Shown: positions 1-12,917 of the stretch, one piece after another
Layout: the number at the start of each line of letters is the position of its first letter
Position numbering within the stretch: the stretch's first letter is position 1
Source: Enterococcus innesii
Lineage (GTDB): Bacteria > Bacillota > Bacilli > Lactobacillales > Enterococcaceae
Length of the DNA stretch: 64,000 nucleotides
Direction of reading: 5' to 3'
NCBI GenBank assembly: GCA_018982785.1
Contig: JAHHEN010000005.1
Location: forward strand, 62,001 to 126,000
Position numbers and translations under genes: made by a program
Notes under the pieces: generated by a model
Databases searched by the model: none
What the model saw: only the letters and a program-made list of their open reading frames with translations
Told to the model about the DNA's origin: nothing

Positions 1-1
1 G

Positions 2-88
2 TATTCAGATATCAGCTATTTTTCTCGCATCTTTAAGAAAGAATGTCAGGTCACCCCATCGAAGTATCGGCGGTTGAATCAATTATGA
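2..88 (+). CDS. AraC-type response regulator, C-terminal end (partial)
   Basis: Only the last 28 residues lie in the window. They read YSDISYFSRIFKKE..TPSKYRRLNQL and then TGA, which is the second helix-turn-helix and tail of an AraC/XylS DNA-binding domain (the familiar GYsdisYFSRiFKk..G.tPskYR pattern). The stop codon overlaps the start of the downstream sensor kinase in an ATGA, so the pair is a translationally coupled YesN/YesM-type two-component system. The receiver domain and start are outside the window. The target genes cannot be read from this fragment; the adjacent sugar operon is a reasonable guess. Confidence 0.85.
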   Translation, partial: YSDISYFSRIFKKECQVTPSKYRRLNQL

Positions 89-1789
89 AAATCAACCAAT
101 GGATTCAGAAAAATGAATTATTCAGTCGGATCTTCCTCTTTGTTGTCGTCGGGGTCATCAGTGTTTGTCTGCTAACCGTCATCGTGATCTATGGTCGTTC
201 GAAAGATGCCTATGTTGCCTCGTACCAAAGCTCCAATCAGCTACTGCTGGAAAAAATCCAAGAAGATTATGAGCGTCTGAACGAGAATATCCATCGGATT
301 TTTGATATCGTCGATGAAAGCAAAGCCGTTGAAACTTACTTAGAAGGCGACATGAATCAAGGCCGTACGATTTTAGAATTAAACGAGCAATTAAAAGACA
401 CTCGCTCTTTGTTTCAAGACATCCCCTCGAATTTAGTGTTGATTGGGGTAAACGGGGGCACTTTCTTTCAAAACGATGCGGTTCGCAATCAATCGGTGGA
501 TGAGTTTCTCGCCAGCGCCTTTGTTCAGCAGATCAATGACAATGACGCCATCAGTCAGTATTATTTCTTGGACCAAGGCTTAAGTACCTCCACCAGCGAC
601 TCCCCGGGCTTGATGTACGTGCGCAAATTAATGAAAGAAGAAACGATTTTCGGCTATGCCCTGATTTTCTTAAAGGAATCTGATTTTTCTTCGATCTATC
701 GTCAACTGTTAGATACCAGTCTTCACTCGATCTATATCGTCAATGAGCAAAATCAAATTCTCTCCACTTCTGATCCGAGCCTTTTAGGCAAGCCGTTTGA
801 GGATCGTCTCGTCACGGTCAAAAGAGATACTAGCATCAATCAGCTGCCCCTTTATTCGTATCACTTTACTTTTTATGATGTTTTGGATGAATCGCATCTG
901 GTACGCAATATGAATCTGATCAAGCCAGCTCTGTTGATTTCTGTCGTCAGTATTTTACTCTTTAGTCTGCTGGCATTTTGGATCATCCGCAACATCACCC
1001 AACCGATTTACCAGCTGATCGCCAAACTGCCGGCGGTCACTCAAGGCGATTTCAGCGATAAAGTCACCATCAACGGGACGTATGAAACTCGAGAATTGGG
1101 GCGTGCCTATAACTTGATGCTGGAGGACTTGGAATCTTATGTCGATCATTTAATGGTCACAGAAGCTGAAAAACGCAAGTTCGAGATTCGTTCACTGCAA
1201 ATGCAGATCCAACCGCATTTTGTCTACAACACATTGACCGCTATCAAGTTTTTGATCTGGCAAAACGAACAAGAAGCCGCCACCCAAGCGATTGAAAGCT
1301 TTGTGCAATTGTTACGGCACACCTTTAACCGCAAAGAGATCGTTCCTTTAAAGGATGAGCTAGCGATCGTGGAAGAATACCTCGTTTTAATGAACGTACG
1401 TTATGGCAATCGCATCCAATCGACGATTTTTTCAGAAGATGGCTGTGAAGATGTTCTCGTACCGAAGATGATATTACAACCGATTATCGAAAATGCCTAC
1501 TTGCATGCCTTTCCCGAAGAGGATTCAGGATTGATCCAGATTTTTTCTCGCGTCAGTAAGGAAGGCCTGAAAATTGAGATCATCGATACGGGCATTGGGT
1601 TCAATGAAGAGCACCCAACCAGCACCGCCAACCACTTTGAACACTATTCGGGTATTGGCTTAGACAATATTGATCAGCGTATCAAGCTGCCTCTATGGGG
1701 AAAAATATGGATTGACCGTAGAATCACGCATCAACGAAGGAACCACCGTTCGCTTGCTGCTGCCGATCCAACGGGAGGAAAAAAACTGA
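85..1789 (+). CDS. YesM-type sensor histidine kinase (one frameshift)
   Basis: Membrane sensor kinase of the His_kinase/HATPase_c (LytS/YesM) family that phosphorylates the partner AraC-type regulator. It has an N-terminal membrane helix (about residues 14-36), an extracellular sensing region, a second membrane helix (about 280-300), HAMP, the phospho-acceptor motif QIQPHFVYNTL with His378, and an ATPase domain with the N-box (IIENAYLHAFPEED) and GIGL. The start at 85 is chosen because its ATG overlaps the preceding TGA; longer upstream starts would lie inside the regulator. An extra C near 1690 breaks the frame; removing it restores IKLLYGEKYGLTVES and a tail ending REEKN at 1789. Without that correction the frame runs on to 1821 with an unrelated C-terminus. 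Confidence 0.85.
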
Positions 1790-1846
1790 AGCAAAGAACT
1801 GCGTCTGCATTTTGCCTTTAGCTTTTCAATGCTTCCTTCACTACAA

Positions 1847-1892
1847 AAAACCTACCGTCCTTGATAGATATCCATCAAGAACGGTAGGTTTT
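1847..1892. terminator. Bidirectional intrinsic terminator
   Basis: An inverted repeat with arms AAAACCTACCGT and ACGGTAGGTTTT, extended by CTTGAT/ATCAAG, lies between the converging kinase and alpha-xylosidase genes. It has A/T runs on both sides, so it can end transcripts from either direction. Confidence 0.85.
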
Positions 1893-1898
1893 GTTTCC

Positions 1899-4181
1899 TT
1901 ATTCAAAGACGGTCATTTCTTGTCCGTCCATGGTGATCAAGCTGCCAAAAGGATGTCGTTGGGCATTTGCAAAGCTTCGATTGCGAAACAGTACCTGAAC
2001 CTTTTCCACCCCCTCCATACAAACTCGATAACCGCGGTCCTCTGGTTCAATAGAAATTTTTCCAGCTGGCACGCCCTGCTGATCACAGACTTCAGCAAAA
2101 ACTGCTTCCGTTATTTCAAAGGCATGAACGGTCAGGTTTTTGGTGTAGTCATAGGCGGCGGTCTGTTCAACGCTTCCTTCAATGATCAGTGAATTCGGTC
2201 GTACCATCAACGGAAGATGGAAATAGTCATAGCTTTCTTCCCACCATTTTTGACCTTCATAGCGTTTGTTGTCTAAATAATTTGTCCAAGTACCCGCTGG
2301 CAAATAGAACGGAACCTTTCCTTGCTCATTAAAAATCGGTGCAACCAATAGGCGATCCCCCAGCATATACTGCTTATCAATGGCATAAACCGTCGGATCC
2401 TCTGGAAACTCTAGCATCAATGGACGCATCAGGGGAATGCCCGTTTTTGCAGTGGCTGCTGCTTGACGATAAATATAAGGCATCAGGCGGTTTTTCAATT
2501 TTGAAAAAGCTTGACTGACTTTTGCTGCTTCTTCGCCAAAATTCCATGGTACCCGATATTCAACATTGCCATGGTAACGACTGTGGGTCGACAATAATCC
2601 AAATTGCGTCCAACGTTTATACAGGTCGGGGGTCGCTTGTTCTTCAAACCCGCCGATATCATGGCTCCAAAATCCGAAACCAGATAAGACAAAGGATAAG
2701 CCACCACGCAGAGACTCTGCCATCGAAGAATATTCAGATAAATTGTCGCCTCCCCAATGGACTGGAAATTTTTGGGAACCGACAGAAGCAGAACGGGCAA
2801 AAAGAACGGCTTGATTTTCCCGCATTTCCGCCAGCAGTTCAAAAACGGTTTCATTGTATAGATAGGCATAATAATTGTGCATTTTTTTCGGATCTGATCC
2901 GTCATAATAGACAGCATCTTCAGGAATCCGCTCACCGAAATCCGTCTTAAAGGAATCAACACCTAATTCAATCAATTCCGTTAAGCGATCTTTATACCAT
3001 TGACGAGCCTCTGGGTTGGTAAAATCAATGATCCCTTGTCCAGCTTGCCAAAGATCCCACTGCCAGACTTCACCTGCTTGGTTCTTAATAAAGTACCCTT
3101 TCTCTTTGCATTCTTGATATACAGAGGCTTTTTGCCCAATGTAAGGATTGATCCATAGACTGACTTTTAATCCTTTATCATGGATTTTCTTTAGTAATCC
3201 TTTTGGATCAGGAAACAATTCGTCATTCCATTCAAACCCACACCATTCAAATTCCTTCATCCAGAAACAATCAAAATGAAAGACATCAAAAGGAATATCA
3301 CGCGCTTGCATTTCATCGATAAAGTGCATCACTGTTTCTTCACTATAATCAGTCGTAAACGAAGTGGATAGCCATAAGCCAAAAGACCATGCTGGCGGTA
3401 AGGCGGGTTTTCCTGTCAAGTCGGTGTATTTTTTTAGAATGGCTTTCATATCTGGTCCATAGATGATGTAATAGTCCAGACGCTGCCCCTCGACACTGAA
3501 TTGCGTGCGGGAAACGTTCTCAGAAGCCACTTCAAAGGAAACCGCTTCGGGATGATCAACAAAAATACCGTAGCCTTTATTCGTCAGATAAAACGGAATA
3601 TTTTTGTATGCCTGCTCGCTACCCGTACCACCGTCTTGATTCCAAATATCAACGGTTTGACCGTTCTTGATAAAAGGGGTGAACCGTTCCCCTAATCCGT
3701 AAACAAGTTCATAAGGATCTAGCGAAAGTTGTTCTCGCATATACTGTTTGCCGTCATTTCCCGAAATTTTTGCCTGTGCTTTAGGCATGGAAGAAGTCAA
3801 CAAGCTGTCTTCTCCGAAAAAGTCGATTTTAAAAGCCGCTTGTTTAGGGACTTTTGCTTCCAGTGATCCAGATTTGAAGATATACATGTCTTCGTTATCG
3901 GTATCGATCTTCACGTCTGCTGGTTGGGTATCCACTGTAAACGACGGGGCGTGCATTGTCTTGTCATGATGCACCAAGCTGACTTTGATCACATCGTTTT
4001 GCGGAGTCGAGAACGTGAGTGTGGTTAAACCAAGGTTTAAGGTATCACCACGCCGCTGAATCTCTTGATAGGGCAGATAAAGGGTCAATTGCTCCTTTTC
4101 TACCTTATGATCATAAGCAATTCGGGGATGCTCAAGTTGAACGCCTTCTTTTGCCAGCCAATAGCCATTTGTAAATTTCAT
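1899..4181 (-). CDS. yicI: Alpha-xylosidase, glycoside hydrolase family 31
   Basis: Cytoplasmic GH31 enzyme of the YicI/XylS type, 760 residues against about 770 in E. coli. It releases alpha-linked xylose from the non-reducing end of short oligosaccharides such as isoprimeverose from xyloglucan. The nucleophile Asp414 sits in FKTDFGERIPED and the acid/base Asp479 in HWGGDN; both contexts match YicI rather than general alpha-glucosidases. There is no signal peptide. A clear AGGAGG precedes the ATG. It is the last gene of an operon with two sugar permeases and a binding protein, 12 bases after the MalG-like permease, so the transporter probably brings in the alpha-xyloside. Another GH31 specificity is possible but less likely. 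Confidence 0.85.
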   Translation of the reverse strand: MKFTNGYWLAKEGVQLEHPRIAYDHKVEKEQLTLYLPYQEIQRRGDTLNLGLTTLTFSTPQNDVIKVSLVHHDKTMHAPSFTVDTQPADVKIDTDNEDMYIFKSGSLEAKVPKQAAFKIDFFGEDSLLTSSMPKAQAKISGNDGKQYMREQLSLDPYELVYGLGERFTPFIKNGQTVDIWNQDGGTGSEQAYKNIPFYLTNKGYGIFVDHPEAVSFEVASENVSRTQFSVEGQRLDYYIIYGPDMKAILKKYTDLTGKPALPPAWSFGLWLSTSFTTDYSEETVMHFIDEMQARDIPFDVFHFDCFWMKEFEWCGFEWNDELFPDPKGLLKKIHDKGLKVSLWINPYIGQKASVYQECKEKGYFIKNQAGEVWQWDLWQAGQGIIDFTNPEARQWYKDRLTELIELGVDSFKTDFGERIPEDAVYYDGSDPKKMHNYYAYLYNETVFELLAEMRENQAVLFARSASVGSQKFPVHWGGDNLSEYSSMAESLRGGLSFVLSGFGFWSHDIGGFEEQATPDLYKRWTQFGLLSTHSRYHGNVEYRVPWNFGEEAAKVSQAFSKLKNRLMPYIYRQAAATAKTGIPLMRPLMLEFPEDPTVYAIDKQYMLGDRLLVAPIFNEQGKVPFYLPAGTWTNYLDNKRYEGQKWWEESYDYFHLPLMVRPNSLIIEGSVEQTAAYDYTKNLTVHAFEITEAVFAEVCDQQGVPAGKISIEPEDRGYRVCMEGVEKVQVLFRNRSFANAQRHPFGSLITMDGQEMTVFE

Positions 4182-4193
4182 CTTCTTTTCCTC

Positions 4194-5068
4194 CTACTTT
4201 ACTGCACCATCTGAGATACCTTTCACTACATGTTTTTGCAAAGCAACAAACAAGAGAATGATTGGCAGAACAACGATCACCAGAGCTGCTAGCGCTAAAT
4301 GCCATTGCTTGTTAAATTCGCCGAAGAAATAAAACATCCGCAAGGGAATCGTATACATTCCGGCTTTATTAATACTTAATGAAGGCAATAAATAGTCATT
4401 CCAAAACCACAATGTATTCAAAACAATCACTGTTACCGTCGTTGGTTTCAACAAAGGCAATATCACTTTCCAATAAATCTGAAAGGTGTTCGCCCCATCA
4501 ATGATCGCTGCTTCATCCAGCGAACGTGGAATGCCTCTTAATGCACCATAATACAAAAAAGTCGACATACTGACAGCCAATCCCAAGTACATTATCATTA
4601 GACCCGGCTGATTTAACAAATTCATCCGTCCAAAAAGAGAAATCAGCGGAATCATGATCCCTTGAAAAGGGATCAGCAAGCCGATAGCAACAACAAAATA
4701 GAGGACGGAACTTAAGCGACTGGTATTTCTCGATAAAGCGTATGCTGCCATTGAAGAAACAAAAACCACCAAGATCAAAGAACCGACAGTAATCAACAAT
4801 GAATTCATCAAACTTCTGATGAAATCCAGTTTCTCTAACGCCTCTAGATAATTTTCAAAAGACAATCCACCAGGCAGCGACAATGTACTCTGAAAGATCT
4901 CTGCCTTTGTTTTAAATGAATTGATAACGATCAAGAAAAACGGATAAAACCATAAACACACAAGTAAAAGACCACTTACGATCAGCAGACTGTGCTGCAG
5001 CTTTTTTTCTTCTGCCGTCTACTTTTTGTTTTTTCCTTTTTAGTAGAAGAGTGACGAGTCTCTATCAT
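4194..5068 (-). CDS. Sugar ABC transporter permease, MalG type (one frameshift)
   Basis: Inner-membrane permease of the carbohydrate-uptake-1 (CUT1) class. It shows about six hydrophobic helices and the EAA loop (ALRGIPRSLDEAAIIDGA), the contact site for the ATPase. The ATG at 5068 overlaps the TGA of the upstream permease in an ATGA. From that ATG the frame closes after about 28 codons because the T7 run at 5002-5008 (A7 on the coding strand) is one base short; adding a base joins MIETRHSSTKKEKTK to the conserved LLLVCLWFYPFFLIVINSFKTK. No ATPase gene is present in the operon, so a shared MsmK-type ATPase elsewhere is expected. Confidence 0.82.
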
Positions 5069-5931
5069 GCGCTGATCTCCTTTCTGCGAGTAATTGAGAT
5101 TTGAATAATGGAAATAATGACAATGATCACCAAAAATATCATTGCTTTCGACTGAGCAAAGCCCATTTTTCTCATTGAAAAAGCTTCATTGTAAATATTC
5201 ATGGCTGCCATCTGAGTCGAATTGAACGGTCCGCCCTGTGTCAACGCTAAGTTTTGATCATAGATTTTAAAGGCATTTGACAGCGTCAAAAACAATGTCA
5301 CGGTAAACGCGGGCATCAGCATGGGGAGTTTGATTCGGAAAAAGACTTGTAGCGGATTGGCGCCGTCCATATCTGCTGCTTCTAAAATTTCTTCTGGAAT
5401 ATTATTTAGAAACGAAATATAGATCAACATCATATACCCACTCATCTGCCAGACGAACAAGATAACCAAACCCCAAAAACCTGTTTCTGGTGTATTCAAC
5501 CAGCCATTAAAAAAATTGATCCCAGTCAAATCGGCGATACTCTCAAATGCTTTATTAAAAACAAATTGCCATATAAATCCTAGTATGATCCCACCAATCA
5601 AGTTCGGCATGAAAAAGACGGTCCGAAATAGAGTGGTCCAGCGTCCTAGTTTTTGCGTGACTAAAGTTGCTAACAACAGTGCGATGACATTGATCAAAAT
5701 CACACTGTAAACAGAAAATTTCGCCGTGAACAACAAGCTGTTGATGAACGCCTGATCTTTAAAAGCGCGCAAGTAGTTTTCCAATCCGATAAAGTCGCTG
5801 ATCGTATTGCCGTTCCAGTTGGTCAGTGAGTAATATCCCCCTGTAAATAAAGGAATAAACAGAACGACCAATAATGCGACGAATGCCGGTGCAAGCAGCA
5901 GCCAAAATGATTTTGAACGATTTGTTAACAT
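5065..5931 (-). CDS. Sugar ABC transporter permease, MalF type
   Basis: CUT1-family membrane permease of 288 residues with six predicted helices and the EAA signature near EILEAADMDGANPLQVFF. It pairs with the MalG-type permease downstream (4-base overlap) and receives substrate from the lipoprotein encoded upstream. The start has a good Shine-Dalgarno (GGAGCTG). Substrate is inferred from the alpha-xylosidase in the same operon to be an alpha-xyloside oligosaccharide; nothing in the permease itself proves this. Confidence 0.85.
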   Translation of the reverse strand: MLTNRSKSFWLLLAPAFVALLVVLFIPLFTGGYYSLTNWNGNTISDFIGLENYLRAFKDQAFINSLLFTAKFSVYSVILINVIALLLATLVTQKLGRWTTLFRTVFFMPNLIGGIILGFIWQFVFNKAFESIADLTGINFFNGWLNTPETGFWGLVILFVWQMSGYMMLIYISFLNNIPEEILEAADMDGANPLQVFFRIKLPMLMPAFTVTLFLTLSNAFKIYDQNLALTQGGPFNSTQMAAMNIYNEAFSMRKMGFAQSKAMIFLVIIVIISIIQISITRRKEISA

Positions 5932-6002
5932 ACAGCTCCTCCTATGATTTTCTTGATTTTGTCTATCCTGCGCGCATCACTGCAGAATAGACATCTCTTT
6001 GG

Positions 6003-7280
6003 TCACTGACGTTCTTGCACCCAGCTGCTTTTCAGCTGATCAGTGAACTCAGCCCATGAGATTTGATCAGCTGCATAAGCCTGAAACTGAACCCCAAAAA
6101 TATTTTGTCCGTATCCATCTGGATAAGAATTATGGACCCAAGGAACCGTTTGACCGTTTGTTAAATAAGTATAAATGTCATTGGACAACGGATCAGAAAT
6201 ATCGTCACTGGAAAAGTTCGTATAAGCTGGAATAAACTCAAAATCATCGATGATCGCTGTCATCGCCTCTTCATCGGTATACATCCATGTCAAAAATTGT
6301 ATGGAGGCATCGATCACTTCTTGTTCCTTATCTTTGTTGACACCCCAATACCAAGCTGGTCCGGCCACGATTTTGCTGCCGTCTCCCACTTCCATTGGGA
6401 CGATTGCCAATTTTTCTTTGGCAAACGTATCATCCAAGCTGTTTAATGTAGGAACGATCCAATTGCCTTGATGAATGATGGCTACCTTCTCACTGGCGAA
6501 TAATTCTTCGACTGACGTGCTGTAATCCATTGATTCCAACGGTTGAGCATTGTATTGGATCGCCAGATCAGCGTAGTCTTTCAGTTGTGCCTCATAAGTT
6601 AAGTGAAGCTCTTTGGCTTCCAGTGTTTCTTTCAAGCTATCATTAAATTCAGGTGCAAAAAAGTTCGAACTGAATTGACTGGAAACCCATGTTTCACCAC
6701 CGCTGAAGCCGAAAACACCGTCTAATCCTAACTCTTCTTTTTTACTATCTAACGTTTCCACTGCCTCCTTAAAATCGACAAATGTTTCAATCGCTTCACT
6801 ATCGATTCCCGCTTGCTGAAACAGCTCTTTATTGATCAGCCAACCGTAGCCTTCGATATTCATCGGCAAGCCGTAGACTGTTTCATTTAGGGTTGCCCCT
6901 TCCAATGTTCCCTCAATGGCTTTTTGGGCTAATTCTGTTTCCCCAAGATCATATAGCTTGTGTTCCCATGTTTGCGTATCTGCCAGTCCTCCCAGCATAA
7001 AAATGTCCGGTTCATCGCCAGATGAAAATTTTGATTGTAGAGCCGCTGTGGCGTCCGTTCCTCCACCTACAGTAGTCATATTGATTTTTATGTCCTCATG
7101 GCTTTCTTCAAAAGCCGCAACCAATCGATCCATCTGTTCTGCAGTCTCTGTCTTGATGTTAAAAACTTCTAGTGTTACACTACCATCATCTGAGGTACCG
7201 CTTCCAGAATTTCCGCAACCAGCAATTCCGATCACACTTAACATAGTAGCAGCCGTCAACAAAATTCTCTTTTTCATCAT
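6003..7280 (-). CDS. Sugar-binding lipoprotein of ABC transporter
   Basis: Extracellular solute-binding protein, family 1, about 425 residues from the chosen start. The start at 7280 (MMKKRILLTAATMLSVIG) follows GAGGAGGG and gives a proper signal peptide with lipobox IAGC, so the mature protein is a lipid-anchored cysteine after which a GS-rich linker begins. A longer upstream reading frame to 7406 exists but would run through the promoter and lacks a ribosome site. It is the first gene of the operon SBP-MalF-MalG-alpha-xylosidase, divergent from an AraC-type regulator. Confidence 0.87.
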   Translation of the reverse strand: MMKKRILLTAATMLSVIGIAGCGNSGSGTSDDGSVTLEVFNIKTETAEQMDRLVAAFEESHEDIKINMTTVGGGTDATAALQSKFSSGDEPDIFMLGGLADTQTWEHKLYDLGETELAQKAIEGTLEGATLNETVYGLPMNIEGYGWLINKELFQQAGIDSEAIETFVDFKEAVETLDSKKEELGLDGVFGFSGGETWVSSQFSSNFFAPEFNDSLKETLEAKELHLTYEAQLKDYADLAIQYNAQPLESMDYSTSVEELFASEKVAIIHQGNWIVPTLNSLDDTFAKEKLAIVPMEVGDGSKIVAGPAWYWGVNKDKEQEVIDASIQFLTWMYTDEEAMTAIIDDFEFIPAYTNFSSDDISDPLSNDIYTYLTNGQTVPWVHNSYPDGYGQNIFGVQFQAYAADQISWAEFTDQLKSSWVQERQ

Positions 7281-7313
7281 TGTTCCCTCCTCAATCAATT
7301 CGATCACAAATTG

Positions 7314-7319
7314 ATTATA
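7314..7319 (-). promoter_or_regulatory. -10 box of the alpha-xyloside operon
   Basis: A perfect TATAAT lies 33 bases upstream of the binding-protein start. No good -35 hexamer stands 16-18 bases upstream, as expected of a promoter that needs an activator such as the divergent AraC-type protein. Confidence 0.4.
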
Positions 7320-7394
7320 TTGATATTTTGGCCCTTCTGTAATCGTTATCTTAGCCGAAATACCTTGTAATATTGATGAAAACGGAGGAGACAG

Positions 7395-8342
7395 ATGGTA
7401 ACCCAACCCTATATTTTTACGCCAAACCCTAGTGAATATGATATTGATACTTCTTTAAAAGAGATCACGGAACATGGTGACAGCTTGTTTCCAGTCAGTG
7501 TTTATTTGACCAATCATCCTGCTGATCAAGCAAATATGATCCATACCCATTGGCATCGCGAGCTCGAAATTCTGTATATTTTTCGAGGAAAGATGGAAAT
7601 AAAGGTCGAAGGTGTTTCTTATATCGCTAAAGAAGGCGAGCTTGTATTTATCCCTGCCAATCAGCTACATGAGGCATTAAATTATCAGCAAACAGCTTGT
7701 ACCTTCTTTGCTATCGTCTTTGACGCGACCTTTATTGAGAGCCGCGTCTCTGATTTGATCCAGCAGTCCTATCTAGACCCGTTGCTTCATTCCGCGGATC
7801 AGCAAGCGATTCACATCACAAGTGATTTCGTTTCTCATATGAGAATTCAACAGGCATTGACTCATATTATAGATTTATTTGCATTAAAGGAACCATTGTA
7901 TGAGCTGGCGATCAAAGCGGAACTCTTTTTATTTATAAAATATCTTTGTCAAAACACCCAATACATTAACCGCAATAAGAAACCAATCGACAGTAAAAGC
8001 AAACTCAATACGTACAAATGCAAGAAAATCCTACTTTTTATTGAAGAAAATTATCAACGTCCAGTGACACTTGAGGAAGTCAGTCAGTATATTGGCTATA
8101 GCAAAGAGCATTTCTGCCGTTTTTTCAAAAGAAATTTCCAGATGAGTTTTTTTACTTATCTAAATAAGTTTCGCATCAAAAAAGCGGAGTATCTCTTACT
8201 CCATACGGATTTAAAAATCATCGAAATCGCATTAGAAACTGGGTTTGATGATCCGAATTACTTTACGACACTTTTCAAAAGGGAGACCGCTTTGACCCCT
8301 TCCAACTATCGCAAACGACCTAGCAATACCACGAGTTTATAA
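7395..8342 (+). CDS. AraC-family transcriptional regulator with cupin sensor
   Basis: One-component regulator of 315 residues. The N-terminal half is a cupin (AraC_binding) fold with HTHWHRELEILYIFRGKMEIKV, and the C-terminal hundred residues carry two helix-turn-helix motifs, including the canonical GYSKEHFCRFFKR and LETGFDDPNYFTTLFKR..TPSNYR. It starts at ATG 7395 after GGAGGAGACAG. It is divergent from the sugar-binding-protein operon with about 115 bases between starts, the usual arrangement for an AraC activator of a sugar operon that binds the sugar directly. It ends just before a bidirectional terminator. Confidence 0.88.
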   Translation: MVTQPYIFTPNPSEYDIDTSLKEITEHGDSLFPVSVYLTNHPADQANMIHTHWHRELEILYIFRGKMEIKVEGVSYIAKEGELVFIPANQLHEALNYQQTACTFFAIVFDATFIESRVSDLIQQSYLDPLLHSADQQAIHITSDFVSHMRIQQALTHIIDLFALKEPLYELAIKAELFLFIKYLCQNTQYINRNKKPIDSKSKLNTYKCKKILLFIEENYQRPVTLEEVSQYIGYSKEHFCRFFKRNFQMSFFTYLNKFRIKKAEYLLLHTDLKIIEIALETGFDDPNYFTTLFKRETALTPSNYRKRPSNTTSL

Positions 8343-8356
8343 TTCTGAAAATCAAT

Positions 8357-8404
8357 AAAACAAGGGTATTCCGCTAGTTGAAAAAGCGGAACACCCTTGT
8401 TTTA
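8357..8404. terminator. Bidirectional intrinsic terminator
   Basis: An inverted repeat with arms AAAACAAGGGT.TTCCGCT and AGCGGAA.ACCCTTGTTTT lies between the AraC-type regulator and the converging beta-glucosidase gene, with A/T tracts on both flanks. Confidence 0.88.
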
Positions 8405-8424
8405 TTTTTTATAAATTAACTGGC

Positions 8425-11853
<3,429 letters not shown>

Positions 11854-11856
<3 letters not shown>

Positions 11857-12690
11857 AGCACTTGTTATTCGTTTGATGTGTATAGTTAAATAGATCAATT
11901 CGTCTTCTTCTAACGGTCTACCGAATTCTTTGTTGATGTAGTCGCTGATTTTCAGTGCACACGCATATTCCTTCATGTAGCGGTCTTTCAACATAAAAAT
12001 AAAACTGCCGGTTCCTGCATCATCGAGCTTTGTACCACTGAATAAGCGCTGGACAAAAAATTTCAAATGGGTCACAAAGCGTTCGTAGTTCAATGAATAC
12101 TCATCAAGCTCCATTGAAAAATGATATTTGACGATGTTTAGGATATGCTGAATGATCTTCGCCATTTCCGATACTTGACTGACCTGCGCCATATCCAACT
12201 CCGCATTGACGATGTGTAGCGCAATGAAGCCGGCTTCATCTTCCGGCAGCTCGATCGCCAAGCGATTTTTGATGATCGATAACGCTTCTTTGCCAATGAG
12301 GTATTCATGGTTATAAAACCGCTTAATTTCCCATAGCAAGGCATTTTTGATTTCCATGCCGTTTTGATAGCGCTCGATAGCATAATTGATATGATCGGTC
12401 AGCGTCAGAAACAATTTTTCGCTCAATTTTTTCCCAAGGGAAACTTTTGCAAAACTGATGATCTCATTCGCTGCTTGAATATGTTCGATAGGGATAGAAG
12501 AAAGTAATTGGGTTAGTTTTGTGACATTCCATTCTTGTGTACTGAGATAGACTTTTTCAATCTTGGTATCGTCGATCGCATCGCCCGGCTTTTTCTTAAA
12601 GCCTAAGCCTTTGCCCATGACGACCAATTCTTGTTTTTCCTCATTCTCAGAAATCACAATGTTGTTATTGATCACTTTTGTTACGTTCAT
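11854..12690 (-). CDS. licT: BglG/LicT-family transcriptional antiterminator
   Basis: RNA-binding antiterminator of 278 residues. The N-terminal CAT domain (about residues 1-55, MNVTKVINNNIV...GKGLGFKKKPGD) binds RAT RNA. Two PTS regulation domains follow: PRD1 with its histidines near DHINYAIERY and ALHIVNAE, and PRD2 with RFVTHLKFFVQRL and LTIHIKR. By family knowledge, phosphorylation of the PRDs by EII and HPr couples activity to substrate and carbon status. It is the first gene of the operon, preceded by its own RAT and by a strong promoter, so it is probably autoregulated. Confidence 0.92.
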
Positions 12691-12735
12691 TTTAACGACC
12701 CTATTCTTCTTTAGATTTCTTCACACAAAAAAATA

Positions 12736-12766
12736 GGTATAGCCCGCCTAAAGCGGTAACAATCCT
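12736..12766 (-). promoter_or_regulatory. RAT site in the licT leader
   Basis: On the coding strand the leader reads GGATTGTTACCGCTTTAGGC followed by GGGCTATACC and a run of seven T, a second RAT element closely matching the one before bglP. It starts about ten bases downstream of the predicted transcription start. The matching terminator hairpin is less clear than at bglP. Confidence 0.82.
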
Positions 12767-12773
12767 CAGAGCC

Positions 12774-12802
12774 AGTGTAGCATGAGAAAAATCACTCGTC
12801 AA
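12774..12802 (-). promoter_or_regulatory. Promoter of the licT-bglP-bglA operon
   Basis: TTGACG and TACACT are separated by exactly 17 bases, just upstream of the first RAT. Confidence 0.75.
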
Positions 12803-12835
12803 TGGGGATTTTTAACCGCTTGTTTAAAAGCAGAA

Positions 12836-12876
12836 AACAGCGCTGCTGCCATTTGAGTCTTTGGCAGAACGCTGTT
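12836..12876 (-). terminator. Terminator of the coiled-coil membrane protein gene
   Basis: A hairpin with arms AACAGCGTTCTGCCA and TGGCAGCAGCGCTGTT is followed by TTTTCTGCTTTT on the minus strand, 42 bases after the stop codon. Confidence 0.7.
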
Positions 12877-12917
12877 CACTGGTTTATGGATCACTAACTC
12901 TCTTTGTGAGAGATGAA

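Noticed and set aside
1812-2192. A 126-codon plus-strand frame between kinase and alpha-xylosidase
   Set aside because: It crosses the bidirectional terminator and is antisense to the well-supported alpha-xylosidase C-terminus; no ribosome site.
2495-2962. A 155-codon minus-strand frame and a 142-codon plus-strand frame inside the alpha-xylosidase gene
   Set aside because: Both overlap the conserved catalytic region of GH31 and have low-complexity or basic composition typical of shadow frames.
7281-7406. Upstream extension of the sugar-binding protein to 7406
   Set aside because: It would cover the promoter, lacks a ribosome site and would bury the signal peptide.
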